64,000 bases of DNA from Solirubrobacter soli DSM 22325 (GTDB lineage Bacteria; Actinomycetota; Thermoleophilia; Solirubrobacterales; Solirubrobacteraceae): the NCBI RefSeq assembly GCF_000423665.1, contig NZ_KE384071.1:530760-594759 (forward strand), written 5' to 3'. A program made the translations under genes and the position numbers. Positions 15,415 to 23,734 of the stretch are shown in pieces. A model generated the notes under the pieces. That model was not told where the DNA came from, searched no databases, and saw only the letters and a list, made by a program, of their open reading frames with translations. Numbering within the stretch: position 1 is the stretch's first letter; every line of letters begins with the position of its first letter.

Positions 15415-16945
15415 CCTTCAGCCGCTTCACCCGTGAGATCGTGGCGCGTGTCCGGGGCGTGATCGAGAGCCTCTTGGTCTGCCCGTAGCGGAGCTTGACC
15501 GAGCGGGTGCCGACGGTCGCCGTGCCCTGCACGAGCGACACCGTGCCGTTGCACCCGCCCCGCAGCTTGCACGTCACGACCACGATCACCGGCTTGGTGC
15601 GATCCGTGGCCGGCGGCGTGACCGGGATCAGCTTCGGGCCGACCGGCCCGACCGGGGTCTGCGGCTGCGGGCCTTCTTCTTCCGGGCCTTGGCCTTCTTG
15701 GCCGCCGTCTTGCGGCTCACCGTCGCCGTCACCTTGGTCTTCGTCTTCCGGTCCGTTCGTGCCGGTCGCGGGGGTCTGAAAGGGCGAGCCCTCACCCGCC
15801 TTTGCCAGCACCAGGCCGCTTCGAGGCGGCAAGGTGGTCGAGGTGGCGTCCTGTAGGCCGGAGCCGGTGTAAGCGCCGCCGAAGTCGACGCGCACGGCGC
15901 TGGACGTCGGGTTCACATACACGAGCCCGTTGGAGAAGACGCGCTTGTGGACGCCGCTCGCGTCCTTGGTCTCGCCGCCCCGTGGGTCGCCGATCGCGTA
16001 GTCGTACTCCTCGAACCAGCGCTCGTTCGTGTAGTCGTTGTGCAGCGCGAACTGCAGCTTCCCGCCGCCCGCGAGCAGCATCGTGGCGAAGCCGTAGCGC
16101 GCGGCATTGCGGTCGGTCGCCGTCGAGGGCGTGATGCCGAGGTAGTACTTGCCCGCGGCCTCGGCCTCCTTCATCTGCTTGAGCTGCAGCTCCCAGTAGT
16201 CGGTCGGGTCGTAGGTCTCAGGCCCGGTCTGCGTCGTCCCCCACTTGAGGAACTGCTCGTTGAGCCCGCCGTCGACGAGCCCCATCCAGTCCTTGACGAC
16301 CGCCGGGAACGACTTCTGGTTGGAGAAGTTCGGGATCACGAGCTTGCCCGCGGCGTGGAAGCGCTCGCCGATCGAGACGAGCGCCGAGCGCGTGGCCGCC
16401 TGCCAGGCCGCGTCGGTCGGGTACTTGGCGATCCGGTCGACGTCGTAGTGCCACGACATCGTCGGGTTGGTGTCGTCCATGAAGACGCCGTCCCACCCGC
16501 CGGCCTGGACCTCGCCCAGGACGTTGTCGGCCCACTGCTGCTGATAGGACGCGCTGCCGACGTCGGCGATCCAGACCCAGCTGAAGTAGCGGCTCGTGAA
16601 GCGCTGCCCGCTCGTGTTGAGCAGGAACCACTCGGGGTGCGCGGCAGCGTCCTGCGTCGCGACCCCGCCGGAGACGAAGCCCGAGCTCGTGCGCTCGGTC
16701 ATCCCCGAGAGGTTCTTGTACATCAGCACCTTCAGGCCCGGATTGGCCGCCTTGAGCTGCGGCACCCGCGCGTACTGGTACTGCTGCAGGATCACGACGT
16801 CGTCGCGCGCCGGCGCGTACGCCGCGCTCTGCGCGTTGGTGTCGATCGCGACACGGAAATGCCCGACCGGGGCCGCATGCGCCAACGACGGCACAGCCAA
16901 CAGCATGGCCAAGATGCCAGCGAATGCCCTCGTAGCGGTTTTCAC
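15380..16945 (-). CDS. Secreted putative glycoside hydrolase (GHL15-like) under a c-di-GMP riboswitch
   Basis: 521 residues. Start GTG 16945, with AAAGGGGA seven bases upstream, gives a good signal peptide (TATRAFAGILAMLLAVPSLAHA). The barrel region reads VGHFRVAIDTNAQSAAY, VVILQQYQYARVPQLKAA, GLKVLMYKNLSGMTE, WFLLNTSGQRFTSRYFSWVW, GWDGVFMDDTNPTMSWHY (likely catalytic aspartates), KLVIPNFSN and GGLNEQFLKW. An acidic Glu/Asp/Gly linker and a basic beta domain rich in Arg/Lys follow. It is paralogous in plan to the protein at 9277. Together with the riboswitch this suggests c-di-GMP-controlled remodelling or release of the polysaccharide made by the surrounding genes. Substrate not known. Confidence 0.75.
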   Translation of the reverse strand: MKTATRAFAGILAMLLAVPSLAHAAPVGHFRVAIDTNAQSAAYAPARDDVVILQQYQYARVPQLKAANPGLKVLMYKNLSGMTERTSSGFVSGGVATQDAAAHPEWFLLNTSGQRFTSRYFSWVWIADVGSASYQQQWADNVLGEVQAGGWDGVFMDDTNPTMSWHYDVDRIAKYPTDAAWQAATRSALVSIGERFHAAGKLVIPNFSNQKSFPAVVKDWMGLVDGGLNEQFLKWGTTQTGPETYDPTDYWELQLKQMKEAEAAGKYYLGITPSTATDRNAARYGFATMLLAGGGKLQFALHNDYTNERWFEEYDYAIGDPRGGETKDASGVHKRVFSNGLVYVNPTSSAVRVDFGGAYTGSGLQDATSTTLPPRSGLVLAKAGEGSPFQTPATGTNGPEDEDQGDGDGEPQDGGQEGQGPEEEGPQPQTPVGPVGPKLIPVTPPATDRTKPVIVVVTCKLRGGCNGTVSLVQGTATVGTRSVKLRYGQTKRLSITPRTRATISRVKRLKVKAPRGVRASL

Positions 16946-16956
16946 GCGGTGTCCCC

Positions 16957-17036
16957 TTTCGGTAACCCGGCGGACCCTGACCAAGGGTTCCGTGGCTTTG
17001 CGTCCCCGCCTCACGACGGGTTTGCCTTTGTCGGTG
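16957..17036 (-). promoter_or_regulatory. Cyclic di-GMP-I riboswitch (GEMM-I)
   Basis: The reverse strand shows all conserved GEMM-I blocks in order. ACAAAGGCAAACC is followed by a short stem CCGTC/GGCGG capped by a GUGA (GNRA) tetraloop, then GGGACGCAAAGCCACGG, then a second stem-loop (ACCCTTGGTCAGGGT), then CCGCCGGGTTACCG. The GNRA loop and the GGGTTACC 3' block are diagnostic. The aptamer ends directly against the AAAGGGGA ribosome-binding site of the hydrolase at 15380, so ligand binding probably controls translation initiation. The direction (on or off) cannot be read from sequence. Confidence 0.93.
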
Positions 17037-17088
17037 TGGGAGATGGTGCCCCATTTCCTTCATCGGCGCCGTGCGGTCGAACCTGAGG

Positions 17089-18249
17089 TCAGCGCGCGAA
17101 ACGGGCGCGGGCCCGCACCTCCGCGTAGAACGTCGACGCGCCTGAAAGCGCCTCTTTCCACCGGTAACGTTCAGCCAGAATCCGGCCTTCTGGACCATAG
17201 GTCGAGGGTTGGTCCAGCGCACCCGCGAGCGCGGTCGCGAGCGCCTCCGGGGACTCGGCCAGCAGCCCGTGGCGCTCGTGCTCGAACCCGATGCCCGACG
17301 CACCGAGCGGGGTCGAGACGACCACGCGTGCCGCCGCCAGCGCTTCGAGCACCTTCAGCCGCGTCCCGCCGCCCTCCCAGATCGGCACGATCACCGCCCG
17401 GGCCGTGGCGAGCACGGCCGCCAGGTCGGGGACGAGACCGAGGATGTCGACGCCGTCGCCTTCGAGCCCGCCCGTCGGGCCGCCGCCGGCGATCGCGAGC
17501 CGCGTGCCGGGACGGAGCTCGCGCACCCGCGGCCAGCCCTCGCGCAGGAAGCGTTCGATGCCGCGACGGTTGGCCTCGTAGCCGAAGTGCCCGAAGAACA
17601 GCACGCGGTTCGCGTCGCCGGGACCGTCGACCGCGAAGAAGTCGTCGTCGACGCCGTTGGGCGCGAGCACGGCGCGGCCGCCGATGGCGCGCACGACCGC
17701 GGCGTCGGCCTCGGAGACGCACAGGACGCGGTCCGCCCGCGGGATCGCGCGCCGCTCGACGCTCTTGAGCTCCGCCGCGCGATTGGCCTCCCGCAGCCAC
17801 GCGAGGCCGCTGAGGTGCTCGGCGGAGCTGGCGGCCGCGCGCGAATCGATGTTGTGCAGGCTCAGGACCTTCGCGGCCGTCTTGGGGGCTCGGTAGTAGG
17901 CGCTCTGCGTGTGCTCGTACTGGACCAGGGCCGCGTCCTTCGCCAGGACCTCGAACCGGACCGCGAGGCTCCCCAGGTACGGGCTCGGGCGCCGCTGCAC
18001 GTGCTGCCGGATCCGGTCCAGCGGCCCGGGCTCGGGCTCCCGCACGACCTCGACCGTCCAGCCGCGGCCGCGCAAGAGCTCCAGCGATGCCTCGTCGCCG
18101 TGGTCGGCGGTGAGGATCCGTGGATGCATGCCGGCGCGCTCGATCGCCTCGAGCAGCCGCAGCGTGCGCTTCTGACCACCCGTCACCGGCGGCTCGGGCA
18201 GAATCGGCGAGACGACGAGTGCCGGGATGGGGTCGCGCAAGCCGCACAT
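17089..18249 (-). CDS. Glycosyltransferase family 4 protein
   Basis: 386 residues, ATG 18249. N-terminal PALVVSPILPEPPVTGGQKRT has the substrate glycine loop. VQYEHTQSAYYRA, LSLHNIDSRAAASSAEHLSG and CVSEADAAVVRAIGG belong to the acceptor domain. VLFFGHFGYEANRRGIERFL, LAIAGGGPTGGL and the donor-site block VIVPIWEGGGTRLKVLEALAAARVVVSTPLGASG end the fold. The STPLGASGI ending is typical of GT4 enzymes annotated as PEP-CTERM/exosortase-type sugar transferases. The start lies only nine bases from the divergent start at 18259, so promoters must lie inside one of the two coding regions or the starts are misassigned. Confidence 0.87.
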   Translation of the reverse strand: MCGLRDPIPALVVSPILPEPPVTGGQKRTLRLLEAIERAGMHPRILTADHGDEASLELLRGRGWTVEVVREPEPGPLDRIRQHVQRRPSPYLGSLAVRFEVLAKDAALVQYEHTQSAYYRAPKTAAKVLSLHNIDSRAAASSAEHLSGLAWLREANRAAELKSVERRAIPRADRVLCVSEADAAVVRAIGGRAVLAPNGVDDDFFAVDGPGDANRVLFFGHFGYEANRRGIERFLREGWPRVRELRPGTRLAIAGGGPTGGLEGDGVDILGLVPDLAAVLATARAVIVPIWEGGGTRLKVLEALAAARVVVSTPLGASGIGFEHERHGLLAESPEALATALAGALDQPSTYGPEGRILAERYRWKEALSGASTFYAEVRARARFAR

Positions 18250-18258
18250 GCTGCCAAC

Positions 18259-19401
18259 ATGGCCGCGGTGCGCATCCTCTTCTGCGCGTCCGAGTCGCCG
18301 CGGGGGCCGCTGAACGGATCGCGTCTCGTGTCCCGGGAACTGGTTTCGCGCCTCGCGCGTAGCCATGACGTGACCGTGCTCGCGCTCCGCCACCCCGACC
18401 AGGACGGGCCGCCGCCCGAGGGCGTGGAGCTCTACGAGCTGCCGCTGTCGCCGCCCTCGCGGGGGCGGGCGTGGGCCTTGCGGGGCGCCGCGCTGGCGCT
18501 GCGCGAGCCGGTCGAGGCGCGCCGCCTCTCCGCGCCGTTCCTGGAGTTCCTCCCGCGCCCGGGCACGTTCGACGTCGCGCACGTGATGCTCGGGACGCTC
18601 GCCCCGATCGCGCCCGCGCTGGACATGCCCGCGCTGATCGCGCCGCTCGACGCCTGGCATCGCAACGTCGAGGCCGAGGCGGCGTCGGCATCCGGCCTGG
18701 AGCGCGCGTGGCGATTGGCCCAGGCCGCGGCGGTCCGGCGGTTCGAGGGGCGCGCCTACCGGCCGTTCGCGCGAGTCGTCCTGGTGACCGATGAGGACGC
18801 GGCCGAGGTCCGCGCGCTCGACCCGTCGCTGCGGACCGAGACGATCCCGAACGGCGTCGACGCCGCGCACTTCGCGCCGCCCGCCCCCTCGCCGTCACGC
18901 GCCGGCGTCCTCTTCACCGGCGCCCTCGACGCGCCCGCCAACGAGCAGGCCGCCGTGCGGCTGGCGGAGCGGATCATGCCGCTCGTGCGGCGGTCGATCC
19001 CGGACGCGGCGCTGTCGCTCGTCGGCCGCTCCCCGGGCGACCGCGTGCGTGCGCTGGACGCCACCGTCGTCGCGGACGTCCCCGACCTGCGGCCGTATCT
19101 GTGGGGCTGCGCGGCGTACGCGTGCCCGATGGTCAGCGGGACCGGGATCAAGAACAAGCTGCTTGAGGCGATGGCCGCGGGCGCGCCGTGCGTGGCGACG
19201 CCGCTCGCCTGCCAGGGGATCGCGGTGCGCGACGAGGTGCGCGTCGCCGACTCCGACGAGGCCTTCGCCGCCGCGCTGGTCGACGTCCTGCGCTCGCCCG
19301 GTGGACTGGGCGAGGCGGGCCGGGAGTACGTGACCGCCCACCACGACTGGGACGCGGTCGTGGACGCGTACTCGGCGGTGTATGAGCGCATCGCTGCCTG
19401 A
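18259..19401 (+). CDS. Glycosyltransferase family 4 protein
   Basis: 380 residues. It begins MAAVRILFCASESPRGPLNGSR (GTG 18268 is an alternative start). The body carries VAHVMLGTLAPIAPAL, VLVTDEDAAEVRAL, IPNGVDAAHFAP, VLFTGALDAPANEQAAVRL and CPMVSGTGIKNKLLEAMAAG with CVATPLACQGI. This order and the GTGIKNKLLEAMA donor motif match the GT4 subgroup that also contains the enzyme at 17089, so the two may be diverged paralogues arranged back to back. The 3' end overlaps the flippase start by 20 bp, placing it in the operon 18259-21666 with flippase and phosphatase. Confidence 0.87.
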   Translation: MAAVRILFCASESPRGPLNGSRLVSRELVSRLARSHDVTVLALRHPDQDGPPPEGVELYELPLSPPSRGRAWALRGAALALREPVEARRLSAPFLEFLPRPGTFDVAHVMLGTLAPIAPALDMPALIAPLDAWHRNVEAEAASASGLERAWRLAQAAAVRRFEGRAYRPFARVVLVTDEDAAEVRALDPSLRTETIPNGVDAAHFAPPAPSPSRAGVLFTGALDAPANEQAAVRLAERIMPLVRRSIPDAALSLVGRSPGDRVRALDATVVADVPDLRPYLWGCAAYACPMVSGTGIKNKLLEAMAAGAPCVATPLACQGIAVRDEVRVADSDEAFAAALVDVLRSPGGLGEAGREYVTAHHDWDAVVDAYSAVYERIAA

Positions 19402-20920
19402 GCCCGAGCTCGACCTCGGCGCGACCAGCGCGCCGGCGATCGTCAGCGGCGGGCTCTGGACGCTATTGAGCCGCGTGCTGCCACAGGCGCAGCTGCTCGT
19501 GCTCTCGATCGTCGTCGCCCGCTACCTCGGGCCGGACGAGATGGGCCGCCAGAGCTACATCGCGTTCGTCGCGCTGACGCTCGTGCAGGCCGCGACCGCC
19601 GGGCTGCCGGGCGCGGTCTCCCGCTTCGTGGGCGAGTTGCTGGGCGCGCGGCGGGGCGGGGCGGCGCTGTCGATCTACCGGCTGACCCGGCGGATCGAGG
19701 TGCTCGGCGCGATCCTCGTCATGGCGGTCATTGCGATTGCGGTGGTCGCGGGCAGCGCGCCGCGGACGGCGTGGATCCTCGCGGGCGTCTCCGCCGCGCT
19801 GTCGGTGCTGCAGGCCGTTCCGGCGGCGCTGCTGATGGGGGCGCAGCGCTGGCGGGAAGCGTGGATGCCCGGGTTGGTGACCGGCGTGGCGACCGTTCCC
19901 GCGGTCGTGGTCGCGCTGGAGCTCGGCGGCGGGATCAGCGGCCTGTTCGCGGTCGAGGCGGTCGCCGTGTTCATCAACCTCGTCTGGACGTCGGTGCTCG
20001 CACGGCGGATCGAGGGCGCACTGGCGCCGGCGTCCGAGATCGATCCCGAGCTGCGACGCCGCTTCTGGTCCTTCGCCGCGTCGACCTCGGTGATCGTGAT
20101 CATCAGCTTCGTCGTCTGGCGGCGCTCGGAGCTCTTCATTCTCCAGCACTACTCGGGCGACGCGCAGATCGCGTTCTACTCGATCGCGTTCGCGGCGGTG
20201 AGCGGGTTGTCCAAGCTGCCCGAGACGGTCGAGACGGTGACGATGCCGGCGGTCGCGAACCTGATGGGGACCGGGCAGGACGAACGCATCCGGCGCGGCT
20301 TCTGGCGCGCGCTGCGGCTGCTCGTGCTGGCGACGTTCCCGCTCGTCGCGGGCATGGCGGTCGCGGGCCCCGCGCTGCTCGAGCTCGCGTACGGATCCGA
20401 CTACTCGGACGCCGGCCCGGTGCTGCTGGCGATGCTCGCGCCGCTGCTCGTGCAGCCGATGCTGCGGGTGAGCGAGGGCGTCCTGTACGGGCTCGGCCGA
20501 CCGATGTTCATCGTCTACGCCGGGCTGGCGGCAACCGTCGTTGACGTGGCGCTCGCCTTTCTCCTGATCCCTTCATTGGACGCCGTGGGCGCCGCGATCG
20601 CCAACGGCGCCGCGGTACTCGTCGCGGGCGTGCCGTGCTTGTGGGTGGTGGCGTCGCTCTACCGGCCGGTGGTGCTGCCTTTTGGTGCGATGGCGCGTGC
20701 GGTGCTCGTTTCGCTCGCCGTCGCGGCCGGCGCGTTCGCGGGGCTCGAGGTCGGCGCGCTCGCAGCGGTCCTCGTGGGCGCGATCCTGGGCATGGCGGCC
20801 GCGCTGGTGGTGCGGCCGTTGTCCGGCGAGGATGCCGCCTGGCTCGCCGGTGCGTTGGGTGACGACGGCGCGCGGGGGCGCGCCGCCGGGTTCGTCCGGC
20901 GGCTAGGTTCCCGCTCGTGA
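19382..20920 (+). CDS. Lipid-linked oligosaccharide flippase (Wzx/MATE-like, MOP superfamily)
   Basis: 512 residues with 12-14 membrane helices. Moves undecaprenyl-linked repeat units across the membrane for the Wzy polymerase. Family features are the opening GGLWTLLSRVLPQAQLLVLSIVVARYLGPDEMGRQSYIAF-like segment with VARYLGP, the mid-protein WSFAASTSVIVIISFVVWRRSELFIL, and the late LRVSEGVLYGLGRPMFIVYAGL. The start at 19382 overlaps the upstream glycosyltransferase by 20 bp and the end overlaps the phosphatase by four, so all three are co-transcribed. Confidence 0.9.
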   Translation: MSASLPEPELDLGATSAPAIVSGGLWTLLSRVLPQAQLLVLSIVVARYLGPDEMGRQSYIAFVALTLVQAATAGLPGAVSRFVGELLGARRGGAALSIYRLTRRIEVLGAILVMAVIAIAVVAGSAPRTAWILAGVSAALSVLQAVPAALLMGAQRWREAWMPGLVTGVATVPAVVVALELGGGISGLFAVEAVAVFINLVWTSVLARRIEGALAPASEIDPELRRRFWSFAASTSVIVIISFVVWRRSELFILQHYSGDAQIAFYSIAFAAVSGLSKLPETVETVTMPAVANLMGTGQDERIRRGFWRALRLLVLATFPLVAGMAVAGPALLELAYGSDYSDAGPVLLAMLAPLLVQPMLRVSEGVLYGLGRPMFIVYAGLAATVVDVALAFLLIPSLDAVGAAIANGAAVLVAGVPCLWVVASLYRPVVLPFGAMARAVLVSLAVAAGAFAGLEVGALAAVLVGAILGMAAALVVRPLSGEDAAWLAGALGDDGARGRAAGFVRRLGSRS

Positions 20921-21666
20921 TCGATCTCCACTCGCATCTGCTTCCGGGGCTCGACGACGGTTCGCCGGACCTGGAGGCCGCGGTCGCCCTCGCCCGCGAG
21001 TCGGTCGCCGGCGGCGTCCGGGTGATGGCCGCGACGCCGCACCTGCGGGCGGACTTCCCGGGGGTGCGGGTGGCCGAGCTCGAGTCGCGCGTGCGGGCGC
21101 TGCAGGCCGCGTTGGATACCGCGGGCGTGGCGCTGCGGGTCGTGTCGGGCGGGGAGATCGACGTCCTGTGGGCGCAGAGCGCGTCCGACGAGGATCTGCG
21201 GCTCGCGTCCTACGGCGCGAACGGGACGGATCTGCTGGTCGAGACGCCCTACGGCGAGCTCCCGCCGATCTTCGAGGACCTGCTGTTCAAGATCCGCGTG
21301 CGCGGGTTCCGCGTGCTGCTCGCCCACCCGGAGCGCAATCGCTCGTTCCAGCACGATCCTTCGCGGTTGCTGCGGCTCGTCGAGGGCGACGTCCTGGTGC
21401 AGGTGACGGCGGCGTCGGTGGTGGGTGGTGGGCGGGCGGCCAAGCTCGCTCTGCGGCTGATCGCGGACGGCCACGCGCATGTGATCGCCGGCGACCTGCA
21501 CCGGGCGGGCGGGGCGCGGGCCTCGATGCGTGAGGCGGTCGAGGCCGTCGACGGCGACCGCGGCGCGTGGATGACGGAGGCCGTGCCGGCCGCGATCCTC
21601 GAAGGCCGCCCGATTCCGCCTGCGCCTGAGGCGCCACGCCGCCGTGGGTGGTTCCGCCGCGGCTGA
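20917..21666 (+). CDS. Tyrosine-protein phosphatase, PHP type (CpsB/YwqE-like)
   Basis: 249 residues. Metal-dependent phosphatase that dephosphorylates the BY-kinase of polysaccharide synthesis. Metal ligands of the PHP fold are visible: IDLHSHLLPGLDDG at the N-terminus, AATPHLRADF, GGEIDV, LLVETPYGELPP, LLAHPERNR and VIAGDLHR. Length is normal for the family. GTG 20917 overlaps the flippase stop (GTGA). The kinase it should act on is at 11760, nine kb away but in the same locus. The tail ends with RRRGWFRRG. Confidence 0.92.
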   Translation: MIDLHSHLLPGLDDGSPDLEAAVALARESVAGGVRVMAATPHLRADFPGVRVAELESRVRALQAALDTAGVALRVVSGGEIDVLWAQSASDEDLRLASYGANGTDLLVETPYGELPPIFEDLLFKIRVRGFRVLLAHPERNRSFQHDPSRLLRLVEGDVLVQVTAASVVGGGRAAKLALRLIADGHAHVIAGDLHRAGGARASMREAVEAVDGDRGAWMTEAVPAAILEGRPIPPAPEAPRRRGWFRRG

Positions 21667-21697
21667 CCCCATTTGACAAACATGATTTTCTAATGGT

Positions 21698-22216
21698 GTG
21701 AACGTCGTCGCCGCGCCGCTCGCCCCGCTCCGCCGAGCCGTCCTGGAAACGTTGCGCGAGCCGTTGTCCGCGACGGAGGTCGCGGCGCACCTCGGCGAGA
21801 CCCGCCAGCGCGTCAACTACCACGTCCGTGCGCTGGAGCGCGACGGGCTCGTCGAGCTCGTCGAGGAGCGCAAGCGGCGCGGGTGCGTGGAGCGGGTGGT
21901 GCGCGCGACCGCCGACGCGGTCGTCGTCGAGCCGACCGTCATCGGCATGGTCGGCGAGCAGGACCGCTTCGCCGCCGACGCGCTGCTGGAGAACGGAGCG
22001 CGGCTCGTCCGCGACGTCGCCGCCGCCCGCCGCGCCGCCGAGGAGCGCGGCCAGCGCCTGTTGACGTTCTCCGTCGAGGCCGAGGTCGGGTTCGAGCAGC
22101 CGAGCGACCTCGAGCGGTTCGCGGATGCGGTCGCCGACCGCATCGCCGAGCTCGCCGCCGAGTTCGGACCCGGCCGGCGCCGCTACCGAGTCATCGTCGG
22201 AGGTCACCCCGCATGA
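21698..22216 (+). CDS. ArsR-like winged-helix transcriptional regulator
   Basis: 172 residues. The winged helix is at the N-terminus: PLRRAVLETLREPLSATEVAAHLGETRQRVNYHVRALERDGLVELVEERKRRGCVERV. The C-terminal half (QRLLTFSVEAEVGFEQPSDLERFADAVADRI) resembles the regulator half of ArsR/SRPBCC pairs. Start GTG 21698; the 25 bp upstream are unusually AT-rich for this genome and contain TTGACA (21673-21678), probably promoter or operator DNA. It overlaps the SRPBCC gene by four bases (ATGA). A typical autoregulated two-gene unit; ligand unknown. Confidence 0.85.
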   Translation: MNVVAAPLAPLRRAVLETLREPLSATEVAAHLGETRQRVNYHVRALERDGLVELVEERKRRGCVERVVRATADAVVVEPTVIGMVGEQDRFAADALLENGARLVRDVAAARRAAEERGQRLLTFSVEAEVGFEQPSDLERFADAVADRIAELAAEFGPGRRRYRVIVGGHPA

Positions 22217-22788
22217 GCATGGACAAGCCGTACCGCATCGAGGTCACGGTCGATGCGCCGCGCGACGTCGTCTGGCGCGCGCTGACCGAGCCCGAACAGA
22301 TCCGCCACTGGTTCGGCTGGGAGTACGACGGGCTCGACGCCGAGATCGAGTACATCTTCGTCGAGCGCGCACGTCAGCACCCGCCCGATCGGATCGAGTT
22401 CGACAGCGACGTCACGTTGCACGACCTCGGCGACGGCCGGACGCTGATCCGCGCAATCAAGCCCGGCGACCTCGACGCCGCCGAGTGGGACGGCGTGTAC
22501 GGCGACATCGAGGAGGGCTGGATCACGTTCTTCAACCAGCTCCGCCACCGCCTGCGGTTCCACCCGGACGGGCGGCGGCGGATGATCGTGCGCAAGGCGG
22601 ACGCGTTCCCGGAGCTGGTGGGCGAGCCGTGGCATGAGAGTCGCTTCCAGCGCGGCGTGCTCGTGGGTGACGAGCTCGCGATCGTCTTCGGCAAGCCCGG
22701 CGGCGAGCAGATGCTGCTCGTCACCACCTACGACCTCTCCGATGATGAGTTCGCGGCCGCGGAGGCGCGGTGGGCGGCGTTCTCGTAG
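22213..22788 (+). CDS. SRPBCC (START-like / AHSA1) domain protein
   Basis: 191 residues, ATG 22213 translationally coupled to the ArsR-like regulator. The N-terminus PYRIEVTVDAPRDVVWRALTEPEQIRHWFGWEYDG is the hallmark of the AHSA1/SRPBCC family: a beta strand followed by a helix with WRALTEPEQIRHWF. The middle reads DGRTLIRAIKPGDLD and GWITFFNQLRHRL, and the C-terminal region VGDELAIVFGKPGGEQMLLVTTYDL is compatible with the helix-grip fold, which binds hydrophobic ligands. In such pairs the regulator usually controls its own operon. No specific substrate can be assigned. Confidence 0.85.
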   Translation: MSMDKPYRIEVTVDAPRDVVWRALTEPEQIRHWFGWEYDGLDAEIEYIFVERARQHPPDRIEFDSDVTLHDLGDGRTLIRAIKPGDLDAAEWDGVYGDIEEGWITFFNQLRHRLRFHPDGRRRMIVRKADAFPELVGEPWHESRFQRGVLVGDELAIVFGKPGGEQMLLVTTYDLSDDEFAAAEARWAAFS

Positions 22789-22798
22789 GATCGGGTGG

Positions 22799-23734
22799 GT
22801 GCACCTCGCGATCGCGTACGACGGGTCGGAGAGCGCCGCTGCGGCCATCGACGCCGCCGCGAAGGAGTTCCCAGGCGCTCGCGCCACCGTCCTGACCGCA
22901 CGCGCCCAGACGTCGGTCACCGCCGGCATGGCCGGTGTCGCGGTCTCCACGCTCTCGCCCGAGCTGGTGCAGCGGACATTGGACGAGATCGACGGCGCGG
23001 AAGCGGACGAGGCCGGCCGCACCGCCGGCGAGGGTGTCGCGCGCGCTCGTGCGGGCGGCCTGGACGCGACCGCCCTGACGACCCGTACGAACCCGCCGAT
23101 CTGGCGTGCGCTGCTCAGCACCACGCGCGACGTCGGCGCGGACGTGCTGGTGACGGGAACGCGCGGCCGCAGTGGGCTCGCCCGCACGCTGCTGGGCTCG
23201 ACCGCCGCCCGGCTGCTGCATCACGCGGATCTCCCGCTGATGATCGTGCCCGATGGCGTCGCGGGCGCGTTGGACGGTCCGGCCCTGCTGGCGTACGACG
23301 GCTCCGCGGACGCGAAGCACGCGGTCGAGGTCGCGGGCCCGCTGCTCGTCGGGCGTGAGGTGATCGTCGCCCACGCGTGGGAGTCGCAGTACCGTCACTC
23401 GCTCACCGCGCGCGCGTTGGGCCGCGGGCCGGTCGACGATCTCACCGAGATCGTCGCCTCGCTCGAGCAGGCGCTCGCCGACCACGCCAATTCGATCCTG
23501 GCGGACGGCGTCGCCGCCGCCCGCGACGCGGGTCTGACCGCGACCGGCCGCGTGTTCGAGTCCGATGCGGGCGTCTCGCGGACGCTGCTGGCCGCCGCCG
23601 CCGAGGTGGGCGCGGGGCTGCTCGTCACCGGCTCGCGCGGGATCGGCGGTGCCCGCTCCGCGCTGCTCGGCTCGGTCTCCTCGGGCCTGATCCACAACGC
23701 GGACGTGCCCGTCCTGGTCGTGCCGGCGGCCTAG
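22799..23734 (+). CDS. Universal stress protein with two UspA domains
   Basis: 311 residues from GTG 22799. Two UspA domains in tandem: the first begins VHLAIAYDGSESAAAAIDAAA and ends GADVLVTGTRGRSGLARTLLGSTAARLLHHADLPLMIV; the second begins PALLAYDGSADAKHAVEVAG and ends GAGLLVTGSRGIGGARSALLGSVSSGLIHNADVPVLVV. Both have the ATP-binding G2xG9GS/T pattern, so nucleotide binding is likely in both. Cytoplasmic stress or survival protein; no partner in the neighbourhood. A decayed secreted-protein gene begins immediately downstream. Confidence 0.93.
   Translation: MHLAIAYDGSESAAAAIDAAAKEFPGARATVLTARAQTSVTAGMAGVAVSTLSPELVQRTLDEIDGAEADEAGRTAGEGVARARAGGLDATALTTRTNPPIWRALLSTTRDVGADVLVTGTRGRSGLARTLLGSTAARLLHHADLPLMIVPDGVAGALDGPALLAYDGSADAKHAVEVAGPLLVGREVIVAHAWESQYRHSLTARALGRGPVDDLTEIVASLEQALADHANSILADGVAAARDAGLTATGRVFESDAGVSRTLLAAAAEVGAGLLVTGSRGIGGARSALLGSVSSGLIHNADVPVLVVPAA

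Noticed and set aside
21673-21696. Canonical sigma-70 promoter upstream of the ArsR-like gene
   Set aside because: TTGACA is present, but no -10 hexamer at acceptable spacing could be identified, so it is mentioned only as an AT-rich candidate control region.
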